Shown here: one piece after another, positions 1 to 7,017 of the stretch
Layout: the number at the start of each line of letters is the position of its first letter
Numbering within the stretch: position 1 is the first letter of the stretch
Source: Actinomycetota bacterium
GTDB taxonomy: Bacteria > Actinomycetota > Acidimicrobiia > Acidimicrobiales > AC-25
Reading direction: 5' to 3'
Assembly: GCA_005888395.1 (NCBI GenBank)
Contig: VAXF01000025.1
Location: forward strand, 1-18,005
DNA length: 18,005 nt
The notes under the pieces: model-generated
What the model was told of the DNA's origin: nothing
The model's database searches: none
What the model saw: the letters and a program-made list of their open reading frames with translations, nothing else
Program-made: the position numbers and the translations under genes

Positions 1-573
1 CTACGCCCGGTTGATGAAGTTCATCGCCTCGCCGCGCGTGGCCTCCGACTCGCGGAACAGGCCGCGCACCGCCGAGGTGATCGTGAGCGTGCCCGGCTTG
101 CGCACCCCACGCATCGTCATGCACAGGTGCTCGGCCTCGATCACCACCAGGACGCCACGCGGCTCCAGCGTGTTGTCGATCTCGTCGGCGATCTGGGTGG
201 TGAGCGTCTCCTGTACCTGCGGACGCCGTGCATACGACTCGACGAGCCGGGCCAGCTTCGAGAGTCCGGTGATGCGGCCGTCCTCGTTTGGGATGTAGGC
301 GACGTGGGCCTTGCCGATGAACGGCGTGAGGTGGTGTTCACAGATCGACGTGATCGGGATGTCCTTGACCATGATCATCTCGTCGTGACCGGCCTCGAAG
401 GTGACGGCGAGGTGGTGGTCCGGCGAATCGTGGAGACCGCAGAAGATCTCCTCGTACATGTTGGCGACGCGCTCTGGCGTGCGGCGCAGGCCCTCGCGCT
501 CGGCGTCCTCGCCGATCGCCTCGAGGATCTCGCGGACGGCCTTCTCGATGCGGCCCTTGTCGATGGGGTCCAT
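1..573 (-). CDS. folE: GTP cyclohydrolase I (FolE)
   Basis: Converts GTP to 7,8-dihydroneopterin triphosphate, the first step of folate synthesis, in the cytosol. The 190-residue product has the zinc-site signature CEHH at 78-81 and HLCM around Cys151; by comparison with the E. coli enzyme the ligands are Cys78, His81 and Cys151. The MRGV(R)KPGT block at 154-161 is also typical. The frame stays open upstream to 651, but that would overlap ftsH by about 70 nt. The ATG at 573 lies 8 nt after the ftsH stop and gives a length normal for the family, so I use it. The TAG stop is at the very edge of the window, so the gene is complete but its downstream neighbour (often folP) is not visible. It is the last visible gene of the tilS-hpt-ftsH-folE run. 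Function is certain; the start is likely. Confidence 0.97.
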   Translation of the reverse strand: MDPIDKGRIEKAVREILEAIGEDAEREGLRRTPERVANMYEEIFCGLHDSPDHHLAVTFEAGHDEMIMVKDIPITSICEHHLTPFIGKAHVAYIPNEDGRITGLSKLARLVESYARRPQVQETLTTQIADEIDNTLEPRGVLVVIEAEHLCMTMRGVRKPGTLTITSAVRGLFRESEATRGEAMNFINRA

Positions 574-581
574 CGGCGGCC

Positions 582-2450
582 CTAGGTACGCGTCGCCGGC
601 TTCGACGAGCGCCGCCGCGAGCCGTTGCCGTTGGCGCTCCGGCCGGGCCACTTCGGCAGGTCTCCGAGGATGCCCATCACCTCGGAAGTGTCGAGCGTCT
701 CCCGCTCGACCAGCGCGTCGGCGAGCCGGTCGAGCGTGGCGCGGTGCACGCGCAGGACCTCCGCCGCCTCGGTGTGCGCGTCGTCGATGAGGCGCCGGAT
801 CTCCGAATCGATGCGTGCGGCCACCTCGTCGGAGTAGTTCGGCTGGTGGCCGAGGTCGCGGCCCAGGAACACCTCGCCGTTCTTCTGGCCGAGCTGCTGC
901 GGCCCGAGCTCGTCACTCATGCCGTACTCGGTGACCATGGCCCGTGCCAGCGCCGATGCCTTCTCGATGTCGTTCTGCGCGCCGGTCGTCGGGTCTTCGA
1001 AGATGAGCTCCTCGGCCGAGCGCCCGCCCATCAGCATCGCCAGCTGGTCGCGCAGCTCCGAACGCGTGACGAGGTACTTGTCCTCGGTAGGCAGCGCGAG
1101 GGTCCAGCCCAGGGCACGGCCCCTCGGAATGATCGACACCTTGTGGATGGGATCGGCGTTGGGCAGCACGTGGCCGACGAGAGCGTGACCACCCTCGTGG
1201 TACGCGATCACACGCTTCTCCGCGTCGGAGATGATGCGCGTCTTGCGTTCGGGACCGGCGATGACGCGGTCGATCGCCTCTTCGAGTTGCGTCATCCCGA
1301 TATCCCTCAGGCCGGTGCGAGCCGAGAGCAGCGCGGCCTCGTTCATCAGGTTGGCGAGATCGGCGCCCGTGAAGCCGGGCGTGCGGCGGGCGAGCACGTC
1401 GAGGTCGACCTCCTTGGCGAGCGGCTTGCCCTTGGCATGCACGTTGAGGATCGCCCGGCGACCTTCGAGGTCGGGGCGGTCGACGACGATCTGGCGATCG
1501 AACCGACCGGGACGGAGCAGCGCCGGATCGAGGATGTCGGGCCGGTTGGTGGCCGCGACGAGGATGACGCCGACCTTGGTGTCGAACCCGTCCATCTCGA
1601 CGAGCAGCTGGTTGAGCGTCTGCTCCCGCTCGTCGTGCCCGCCGCCGAGCCCGGCACCGCGGTGGCGCCCGACGGCGTCGATCTCGTCCATGAAGATGAT
1701 CGCGGGCGCGCTCGACTTCGCCTGCTCGAAGAGGTCGCGCACCCGGCTGGCGCCGACGCCCACGAACATCTCGACGAAGTCGGAGCCCGAGATCGAGAAG
1801 AACGGCACGCCCGCCTCGCCGGCGACGGCCCGGGCCAGCAGCGTCTTGCCGGTGCCGGGCGGCCCGTAGAGCAGGACGCCCTTCGGGATCTTCGCCCCCA
1901 TGGACTGGAACTTTTCCGGAGACTCGAGGAACTCCTTGATCTCCTGGAGCTCCTCGACCGCCTCGTCGGCGCCGGCGACGTCGGCGAAGGTGACCTTGGG
2001 CTGGTCCTTCGACACCGTGCGCGGCTTGGCCTTGCCGAACTGCATGACCCGGTTGCCACCACCCTGCATCGAGTTCATCACCCACAGGAACGCGACGATG
2101 ATGAGGACGAACGGAGCGAAGTTGAGCAGCAGCGACCACACAACTGAGTCCTTGCGGTGCTTGACGTCGCGGGGCACGTGCGCTGCGCGCAGCTCGTTCA
2201 GGATGTTGGGAGCGTCCTCCTTGACGTAGCTCACCCTGTAGCGGCTTCCGTTCGCGAGCTGGCCCTTGATCTCGCTGTCGCGGTCGGAGATCTCGGCCGT
2301 TTTCACGTGTCCTGCGGCGACCTCGCGTTCCCAGGCGTCGAGGTGGAGCTCGTGGCTCTTGCTCCCGCCTTTCAGCCACGAGCTGGCCACCACCAGCACG
2401 ACGAGCGCGATGAGGACCCAGAACGCGGCGCTGCGGAGGACTCGGTTCAC
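582..2450 (-). CDS. ftsH: ATP-dependent zinc metalloprotease FtsH
   Basis: Membrane-anchored AAA+ protease that degrades misfolded membrane proteins and some regulators. The 622 residues show a first transmembrane helix at about 8-24, a short extracytoplasmic domain, a second helix at about 103-127, then the AAA+ module: Walker A GPPGTGKT (196-203), Walker B IIFMDEID (251-258), and the second region of homology near 299-317. The peptidase site is HEGGH (418-422), with Asp494 the expected third zinc ligand. HEGGH instead of HEAGH is, to my knowledge, usual in actinobacterial FtsH and not a defect. The tail after about 600 is basic and low in complexity. Translation starts at a GTG 16 nt after the hpt stop, with only a weak ribosome binding site, so coupling to hpt is likely. 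No alternative identity is plausible. Confidence 0.99.
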   Translation of the reverse strand: MNRVLRSAAFWVLIALVVLVVASSWLKGGSKSHELHLDAWEREVAAGHVKTAEISDRDSEIKGQLANGSRYRVSYVKEDAPNILNELRAAHVPRDVKHRKDSVVWSLLLNFAPFVLIIVAFLWVMNSMQGGGNRVMQFGKAKPRTVSKDQPKVTFADVAGADEAVEELQEIKEFLESPEKFQSMGAKIPKGVLLYGPPGTGKTLLARAVAGEAGVPFFSISGSDFVEMFVGVGASRVRDLFEQAKSSAPAIIFMDEIDAVGRHRGAGLGGGHDEREQTLNQLLVEMDGFDTKVGVILVAATNRPDILDPALLRPGRFDRQIVVDRPDLEGRRAILNVHAKGKPLAKEVDLDVLARRTPGFTGADLANLMNEAALLSARTGLRDIGMTQLEEAIDRVIAGPERKTRIISDAEKRVIAYHEGGHALVGHVLPNADPIHKVSIIPRGRALGWTLALPTEDKYLVTRSELRDQLAMLMGGRSAEELIFEDPTTGAQNDIEKASALARAMVTEYGMSDELGPQQLGQKNGEVFLGRDLGHQPNYSDEVAARIDSEIRRLIDDAHTEAAEVLRVHRATLDRLADALVERETLDTSEVMGILGDLPKWPGRSANGNGSRRRSSKPATRT

Positions 2451-2466
2451 GGCGTTACCAGGCTAC

Positions 2467-3012
2467 TTACGGCTGTGCCCCCCGGTAGACGCAGACATAG
2501 GGGAGATTTCGGTACCTCTCCTCCACGTCGAGGCCGTAGCCGACGACGAACTCGGCCGGGATCCGGAAGCCCACGTAGCGAAGATCGGGCGCCTGCCGCT
2601 CGGGCCCGTCCTTCACGAGCAGGGCGCACACCTCGAGGCTGGCGGGGTTGCGCGCCTGCAGGTTGCGGTGCAGGTACGACAGGGTGAGGCCGCTGTCGAC
2701 GATGTCCTCGACCACCAGCACGTCGCGGCCGCCCAGATCGGCATCGAGATCCTTCACGATGCGTACGACGCCGCTGGTCTTGGTGGCGCTGCCGTACGAC
2801 GCCACCGCCATGAAGTCGAATCCGACGGGCAGGTCGATGGCGCGGGCGAGATCGCTCATGAAGACGAACGCACCCTTGAGCACGCCGACCAGCAGGGGTG
2901 GCCGCCCGGCGTAGTCGTCGGTTATCTGTTTCCCGAGGGCGGCCACCCGGTCACGCAGGTCGTCCTCGGATACGACGACCGGCCCGAGGTCGGGGTCGGC
3001 GTCCAGGACCAT
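2467..3012 (-). CDS. hpt: Hypoxanthine(-guanine) phosphoribosyltransferase
   Basis: Salvages hypoxanthine and guanine to IMP and GMP using PRPP. The 181-residue protein carries the type I phosphoribosyltransferase PRPP loop VVEDIVDSGLTL at about 100-111, an LKGAFVF segment at 45-51 next to the active site, and a C-terminal purine-binding stretch (VGFRIPAEFVVGYGLD, 147-162). The open frame extends upstream through tilS in another phase; the ATG at 3012, 10 nt after the tilS stop, gives the normal family length. The order tilS-hpt-ftsH is widely conserved in bacteria. Ribosome binding site is weak, so expression probably depends on coupling to tilS. Confidence 0.97.
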   Translation of the reverse strand: MVLDADPDLGPVVVSEDDLRDRVAALGKQITDDYAGRPPLLVGVLKGAFVFMSDLARAIDLPVGFDFMAVASYGSATKTSGVVRIVKDLDADLGGRDVLVVEDIVDSGLTLSYLHRNLQARNPASLEVCALLVKDGPERQAPDLRYVGFRIPAEFVVGYGLDVEERYRNLPYVCVYRGAQP

Positions 3013-3022
3013 CGCTCGGACG

Positions 3023-3886
3023 TTATCCGTCCTCGATCCGGAGGCGCCCGCCCGTGCGCAGCACCCGCCGGCCGCCGCCCGCGTCGGCGGCGCGGGCGGC
3101 GCCGCGCGCCACCTGCAGCACGCGTTCGACGGTCGCGGCATCGGGCGGATGTCCGTGTGGCGCGAGCCAGCCGCGGACGGCGCGCCGGGCCAGCGCGACG
3201 GGCGCGGCCGCGAGGGCAGCGGCATCCGTGGGGTCGATCGCACTCGCCAGCTGGTCGAGCAGCCGGCCCTCGTCGCCCACCAGCTCGGCCTGACGCGCCA
3301 CCACGGCGGCGACGTCGCGCCCGGCGATGTCGTCGAGCAGCGGGAAGAGCTCGTGACGCACGCGGTTGCGGCGGAATGCGCGATCGGCGTTGGTCGGGTC
3401 CTCGACTGGTACCAAACCGAGCTCGTCGCACAGCGCCCGCGTCTCGCGCCGACGGAGGCGGAGGAGCGGGTGCCGTTCGGGGTCCATGGCCGCGAGACCG
3501 TCGAGTCCCGCGCCCCACATGAGGTTGAGCAGGACGGTCTCGGCCTGGTCGTCGGCGGTGTGCCCAGTGAGCGCGTCGGGCGGGAGAACCGCGTAGCGCG
3601 CCTCGCGCGCCCGCGCTTCGAGGTTCGGGCCCGCGCTCACCGGCGCGCGGGCCGCGATGAACGCGGCACCGAAGCGGGACGCGGCCGCTCGTACGACGCC
3701 GGCCTCGCTGTCGGACCCAGGCCGCAGGCAGTGGTCGACGTGCACCGCGGTCACCTGGCAACCCGCCTCACCCGCGAGCACGAGGAGGGCGAGGGAGTCG
3801 GCGCCGCCCGAGACGGCGCAGGTCACGCTGGTGCCCGGTGCCGGGAACCGGCACCTACCGAGCAGGCGGCTCGCCGTCGAGCTCAC
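3023..3886 (-). CDS. tilS: tRNA(Ile)-lysidine synthase TilS (short form)
   Basis: Adds lysine to C34 of the CAU-anticodon tRNA-Ile so that it reads AUA. The 287-residue protein has the N-type ATP pyrophosphatase P-loop SGGADS at 26-31, then HVDHCLRPGSDSEA near 49-62 and GHTADDQAETVLLNL near 108-122, all TilS hallmarks. It ends soon after the middle helical domain and lacks the long C-terminal domain of the E. coli protein, as in other short actinobacterial forms. The GTG at 3886 overlaps the end of the upstream response regulator by 32 nt; an in-frame GTG at codon 21 would remove normal N-terminal sequence, so the first is preferred. No clear ribosome binding site, so reinitiation after the upstream gene is likely. 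Confidence 0.93.
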   Translation of the reverse strand: MSSTASRLLGRCRFPAPGTSVTCAVSGGADSLALLVLAGEAGCQVTAVHVDHCLRPGSDSEAGVVRAAASRFGAAFIAARAPVSAGPNLEARAREARYAVLPPDALTGHTADDQAETVLLNLMWGAGLDGLAAMDPERHPLLRLRRRETRALCDELGLVPVEDPTNADRAFRRNRVRHELFPLLDDIAGRDVAAVVARQAELVGDEGRLLDQLASAIDPTDAAALAAAPVALARRAVRGWLAPHGHPPDAATVERVLQVARGAARAADAGGGRRVLRTGGRLRIEDG

Positions 3887-4610
3887 CGGCGCGGGCGAGG
3901 GCGATCAGCTCGCGCACCGAGCGGGTGCCGAGCTTGCGCCCGATACGGCGCAGGCTGGCGTAGACGTTCGACCGGCTGACCGACAGCCGGGCGGCGGCCT
4001 CGCTCACCGACGGCGTCGTCGCTACCGCGTCGAGAAGCTCGCGCTGCTTGACCGAGAGCTCACTGGTGCGCTCGCGCGCGACGAGCGGCTCCGGAGCGGG
4101 CGCCGGTCCCTCGCGGGGGCGGTCGAGGCGGGTGAGGTGGGGCCGGGCTGAGTGGCCGGCGCCGTCGGCTCCGCTCTCGAGGCGGGCGAGGTCCTCGAGG
4201 GCCTGCGTCTGGGCCTTGCGCCGTTTCACCGGCTCGGGCTCGCCCTCGAGGGCGCGCTTGACCTCGTCACGCAGCTCGCCCAGCTCGAACGGCTTCGTGA
4301 CGTACCGGATGGCGCCTTCGATCCCGCCACGGATGCGGTGCTGGCGGGCGTCGAGAGCCGTCACGATGAGGACGGGGATGGTCGAGACGTCGAGGTCGGT
4401 CTCGGCCTTGACCCGCTCGAGCACGGTCCAGCCGTCGACCCCCGGCATCATGATGTCGAGCACCATCACGTCGGGTGGCTCCGAGCGCACGCGCTCGAGC
4501 GCCTCCTCTCCGTCACGCGCGGTCAACACGCGGTGGCCGTCGAGCTCGAGGTTGATCTTCAGGAACGTGACGATGTCAGCGTCATCGTCGACGACGAGAA
4601 CCGTTGCCAT
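3855..4610 (-). CDS. Orphan response regulator: receiver plus GerE/LuxR-like HTH
   Basis: Probable two-component output protein of 251 residues. Residues 1-120 form a receiver domain with acidic pocket Asp8/Asp9, phosphorylatable Asp52 (in VLDIMMPGVDG), Thr84 and Lys106. A basic, Pro-rich linker (about 121-184) leads to a C-terminal helix-turn-helix at about 185-240 whose end (RKLGTRSVRELIALARAG) resembles the LuxR/GerE recognition region, although the middle (SEAAARLSVSRSNVYASLRRI) is atypical. No histidine kinase is nearby, so its signal is unknown. The ATG at 4610 is used; a GTG two codons upstream (4616) is equally possible. It sits between the zincin gene and tilS, which are neighbours in mycobacteria (from memory), so it looks inserted into a conserved pair. 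Target genes are not known. Confidence 0.88.
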   Translation of the reverse strand: MATVLVVDDDADIVTFLKINLELDGHRVLTARDGEEALERVRSEPPDVMVLDIMMPGVDGWTVLERVKAETDLDVSTIPVLIVTALDARQHRIRGGIEGAIRYVTKPFELGELRDEVKRALEGEPEPVKRRKAQTQALEDLARLESGADGAGHSARPHLTRLDRPREGPAPAPEPLVARERTSELSVKQRELLDAVATTPSVSEAAARLSVSRSNVYASLRRIGRKLGTRSVRELIALARAGELDGEPPAR

Positions 4611-4624
4611 CTCCACGCACGACG

Positions 4625-5737
4625 TTACCGGTGAGTCGACTCCCGTGCGCCGACCCGTCCGATCCAGCTCGAAGGGTCGCGGATCTCGTCGAGCGTCGGG
4701 ATGCACTCCGGGCCCTCCCATGCACGAGCCAGCAGCTCGGGGCCGCCGGCCTCCTCGACCGCGGCGATGAAGCGCTCCCCGAGCTCGTACTGCTTGAGCT
4801 TGGCCTCGATGCCCATGAGCTTCTGGATGTGGCGGGCGAGCGGTCGCTGCTGGGCCCGCCGCTGCCGGAGCACCCGGGCGAAGCGCTCGGCGTCGGGTAC
4901 CCGCCCGGCGCCCGCGCGGTCCATGGTGACGTCGCCGTGGCCCTCGAGCAGGCTCATCAGGCCCTGGATCTGCTTGAGCAGGACCTGCTGCTCGGGAGAC
5001 GCGAGCAGCGCGACGAGCCCTCCTTCGTCGAGCGGATTGCGGCCGGCGCGCACCTCCTCGACGGCGTGGCGCAGAGCGGCGGTGAAGCGCTTGGGGTCGG
5101 GGTCGACCGCCTCCAGATTGCGGCGCACGAGGCCGAGGAAGTGCTCCCGCATCCACGGCACGCCGGTGAACTGCGCCCGGTGGGTGACCTCGTGCAGCGC
5201 GACCCAGAGCCGGAACTGCCGCGGGGGGAACGCGAACCGCTTCTCGAGCGAGAGGATGTTGGGGCCGACGTAGTAGACGAGGTCCTGGTCGTCCTCGTCC
5301 TCGCCCTCCACCAGCAGCAGGTCGTACTGGCCGAGGACGCGCGTCGACATCCACCCGAGCAGGGTGCCCACCTCGACGCCCGCCACCGTGCGGCCGACCG
5401 GCGCCAGCGGGCCCGAGGCCATGCGGGGCCCCAGTCGCTCGGTGAGCGGCTGGAGCAGGCGGCGGAACGAGGCGATGTTCGCGCCCACCCAGCCGGCGCG
5501 GTCGGTGACGCGGGCCCGCGCCGGACCGGCGAGCGAACGCAGCCCGGTGGCCTCGGCGACGAGCTCTTCGGCCTCGGCCGTGAGCTCGGTGAAGTCGGGC
5601 TCGAGCGATGCGTAGTGATACGACTCGGCGAACGGCTCCCGGCCCCCCACGCGCACGGCGACCCGCTGCGCGAGGTCCCAGGCGACGGGGTCCGGCGCCG
5701 GGCCCTCGTCGTTGTTCTCGCTGTTGTTTTCGCTCAT
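4625..5737 (-). CDS. Zinc-dependent metalloprotease-like protein, DUF2342/Zincin_2 family
   Basis: A 370-residue cytosolic protein with the zincin signature HEVTH (182-186: His182, Glu183, His186) and a downstream EGHGDVTMD block at 265-273 that probably gives the third metal ligand. These match the actinobacterial DUF2342 (Zincin_2) family. One subgroup is named 'coenzyme F420 biosynthesis associated' from phylogenetic profiling only; the true substrate is not established. There is no signal peptide. The N-terminus begins with a low-complexity SENN-SENN duplication. The ATG at 5737 directly follows two perfect hairpins (5743-5775), which could affect its translation. The family is next to tilS in M. 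tuberculosis (Rv3626c, from memory); here a response regulator gene separates them. Peptidase activity is an inference from the motif. Confidence 0.92.
   Translation of the reverse strand: MSENNSENNDEGPAPDPVAWDLAQRVAVRVGGREPFAESYHYASLEPDFTELTAEAEELVAEATGLRSLAGPARARVTDRAGWVGANIASFRRLLQPLTERLGPRMASGPLAPVGRTVAGVEVGTLLGWMSTRVLGQYDLLLVEGEDEDDQDLVYYVGPNILSLEKRFAFPPRQFRLWVALHEVTHRAQFTGVPWMREHFLGLVRRNLEAVDPDPKRFTAALRHAVEEVRAGRNPLDEGGLVALLASPEQQVLLKQIQGLMSLLEGHGDVTMDRAGAGRVPDAERFARVLRQRRAQQRPLARHIQKLMGIEAKLKQYELGERFIAAVEEAGGPELLARAWEGPECIPTLDEIRDPSSWIGRVGARESTHR
5711..5734 (-). repeat. 12-bp tandem duplication at the start of the zincin gene
   Basis: Codons 2-9 of the zincin gene are two nearly identical 12-nt units (AGCGAAAACAAC and AGCGAGAACAAC) encoding SENN twice. 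They differ at one base. They are richer in A than the surrounding sequence. Loss or gain of a unit would keep the frame. Confidence 0.85.
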
Positions 5738-5807
5738 CGGGCGCCGCCTTCGGCGGCCGCCCCGCTGAGCGGGGCGCTCGGCCTGTTGGTTCGCTCGCTT
5801 TGCTCGC
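5738..5807 (-). repeat. Intergenic palindromic element with two perfect hairpins
   Basis: The 70-bp gap before the zincin start holds a 7-bp stem GCCCCGC/GCGGGGC with loop TGA (5759-5775) and a 6-bp stem GCCGCC/GGCGGC with a 3-nt loop (5743-5757), separated by one base. Next to them (about 5792-5808) is a GCGAGC-AAA-GCGAGC direct repeat. There is no following T-run, so a classical terminator is unlikely. The hairpins end 6 nt from the start codon, where they could fold over the ribosome binding region or act as an attenuator or RNA-stability element. The modular look suggests a dispersed REP-like repeat; this is inference. Confidence 0.75.
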
Positions 5808-5951
5808 TCACTGGCGCGGGTACTTGGCGGAGACCACCTTCACGAGGTAGCCGGCCGTGATCGCCAGCACGGCGAGTACGGCACCGATCACGAGCACGGG
5901 CGAGATCCAGTAGGTCCACGGCTTGGCCGCCGCCTCCACGAATGCGGTCAC
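5808..5951 (-). CDS. 47-aa single-helix membrane protein, coupled to the anti-sigma gene
   Basis: Unrecognised small protein. It begins with a GTG whose last bases overlap the TGA stop of the anti-sigma gene (GTGA), a classic translational-coupling junction, and ends at a TGA just before the palindromic element. About 12 soluble residues rich in Ala (TAFVEAAAKPW) precede one strongly hydrophobic segment, about residues 15-38 (from WISPVLVIG to GYLV), and a short basic tail (KVVSAKYPRQ). This predicts a single transmembrane helix, with orientation uncertain. Third codon positions are G/C-rich as in neighbours. The longer open frame upstream runs through rsrA in another phase and is not coding. 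A role linked to the SigR/RsrA response is suggested only by position. Confidence 0.75.
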   Translation of the reverse strand: MTAFVEAAAKPWTYWISPVLVIGAVLAVLAITAGYLVKVVSAKYPRQ

Positions 5952-6184
5952 AGGACGTCCTGCCCGAGCGCCTGCGCGATGCGGAGGCGGAGCGCTTCGG
6001 GTACCTCCTCGCGGCACCGCTGCGCCACGACCTGACGCAGCTCGACGGTGAAGTCGAAGGCGTCGCCACACGGCGGGCAGTCGTCGAGGTGGCCCTTGAT
6101 GATGATCCGCCGTTCCTCGGTGAGCTCGCCGTCGAGGTAGACGTAGAGCGCCTCGAGCGCCTCGCGACACTCGTCGCCTGCCAT
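5948..6184 (-). CDS. rsrA: RsrA-like zinc anti-sigma factor (zf-HC2, mycothiol/thiol stress)
   Basis: A 78-residue anti-sigma factor. It carries the zinc motif HxxxCxxC at His32, Cys36 and Cys39, an upstream Cys6 in DECREAL aligned with the redox-active Cys11 of Streptomyces coelicolor RsrA, and Cys57 in QRC matching the RsrA Cys61/62 region. In that family reduced, zinc-bound protein holds the sigma factor, and disulphide stress releases it. The protein is shorter at its C-terminus than S. coelicolor RsrA (about 105 aa). The ATG at 6184 has a good GGAGG-type ribosome binding site about 5 nt upstream. It follows the sigma gene by 24 nt and is coupled downstream to the 47-aa membrane protein. 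Family assignment is strong; redox control here is inferred from the cysteines. Confidence 0.93.
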   Translation of the reverse strand: MAGDECREALEALYVYLDGELTEERRIIIKGHLDDCPPCGDAFDFTVELRQVVAQRCREEVPEALRLRIAQALGQDVL

Positions 6185-6208
6185 CAGGCCTCCACCCGCT
6201 GCGCCAAA

Positions 6209-6793
6209 TCAGCCACGCGTGGCCACCCCTCGCTCACCGACCAGGCCGCGTGCCCGGCCAAACTCGTACAACCGCTTCTCGAGCGCCCTTCTTCCGCGGT
6301 GCAGCCGGCTCATCACCGTACCGATGGGGATGTCGAGGATCTCGGCGATCTCCTTGTAGGAGAAACCCTCGACATCGGCGAGGAGCACGGCCATGCGGAA
6401 CTGCTCGGGCAGCTCTTCGATCGCCTCCTTCACCTCACCCTCCGTCAGGTGGTCGAGCAGCTCGTCCTCGGCGCTGCGCCCGGCGGTCGCCCCCTCGAGC
6501 CCGCCGAGGTGCCGGTAGAGATAGAGATCCTCGACATCGTCGACGTCGGCCTGTTCGGGCCGCCGCTTCTTGGCCCGGTACGCATTGATGTAGGTGTTGG
6601 TGAGGATCCGGTAGAGCCACGCCTTGAGGTTGGTGCCCGCCTCGAAGCTCGCGAACGCGCGGTACGCCTTGAGATAGGTCTCCTGCACCAGGTCCTCGGC
6701 GTCCGCCGGGTTGCGCGTCATCCGCAGCGCGGCCGTGTAGAGCGACGACATCAGCGGCATCGCCTGCTCCGCGAACGTCGCCGGATCGGCCAT
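6209..6793 (-). CDS. sigR: RNA polymerase sigma factor, SigR/SigH-type ECF
   Basis: A 194-residue ECF sigma factor closely resembling Streptomyces SigR and mycobacterial SigH. Region 2 (about 14-80) includes AALRMTRNPADAEDLVQETY and NLKAWLYRILTNTYINAYR; region 4 (about 118-175) includes LADVEGFSYKEIAEIL and PIGTVMSRLHRGRR. These segments are nearly identical to SigR. It should direct transcription of thiol-homeostasis genes (thioredoxin, mycothiol recycling) when its partner anti-sigma factor is oxidised. The start is ambiguous: ATG at 6793 is used, but an ATG four codons upstream (6805) is also possible; neither has a strong ribosome binding site. I found no clear GGAAT-(about 16)-GTT autoregulatory promoter just upstream, so it may be read from genes above. 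Confidence 0.95.
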   Translation of the reverse strand: MADPATFAEQAMPLMSSLYTAALRMTRNPADAEDLVQETYLKAYRAFASFEAGTNLKAWLYRILTNTYINAYRAKKRRPEQADVDDVEDLYLYRHLGGLEGATAGRSAEDELLDHLTEGEVKEAIEELPEQFRMAVLLADVEGFSYKEIAEILDIPIGTVMSRLHRGRRALEKRLYEFGRARGLVGERGVATRG

Positions 6794-6810
6794 GACAGGC
6801 ACCATACCGG

Positions 6811-7014
6811 TTAGAGCCGGAACTCCTCCCGCAGTCCTTCGACGAAGCGGTGGAAGGCGATGTGGTCGGAGCGCAGCGTGCGGCGCTCGCCGTCCTTCTC
6901 CACCGTGACGGCGTCGGCGTCCCGCGCCTCCTCCAGCGCCACCGGCGTCCAGCCCTGCTCGTAGATCAGGCCGCGCAGCTCGTCGAGGGCAGGATCGTCC
7001 CCCCAGCCGGCCAC
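6811..7014 (-). CDS. 67-aa soluble protein of unknown function
   Basis: Not recognised. A hydrophilic, acidic-to-mixed 67-residue protein with no cysteine, no signal peptide and no membrane segment, containing LRGLIYEQGWTPVALEEA and ending FHRFVEGLREEFRL. Its composition and G/C-rich third positions look like real coding sequence. The GTG start at 7014 is 3 nt after the stop of the patatin gene, and its stop is 5 nt before the upstream alternative start of the sigma gene, so it is tightly packed between them and probably co-translated. The fold could be a small alpha/beta protein; no function should be assigned. Confidence 0.72.
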   Translation of the reverse strand: MAGWGDDPALDELRGLIYEQGWTPVALEEARDADAVTVEKDGERRTLRSDHIAFHRFVEGLREEFRL

Positions 7015-7017
7015 CGT

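Noticed and set aside
1185..1199. HEGGH instead of HEAGH in FtsH as an inactivating change
   Set aside because: The zinc ligands and catalytic Glu are intact, and this variant is usual in actinobacterial FtsH as far as I know.
744..2147. 467-codon plus-strand frame across ftsH
   Set aside because: Shadow of ftsH produced by high GC; low-complexity Arg/Glu/Val/Leu composition.
5743..5775. Intrinsic terminator after the 47-aa protein gene
   Set aside because: The stems are good but no T-run follows on the minus strand, and a gene begins 6 nt later.
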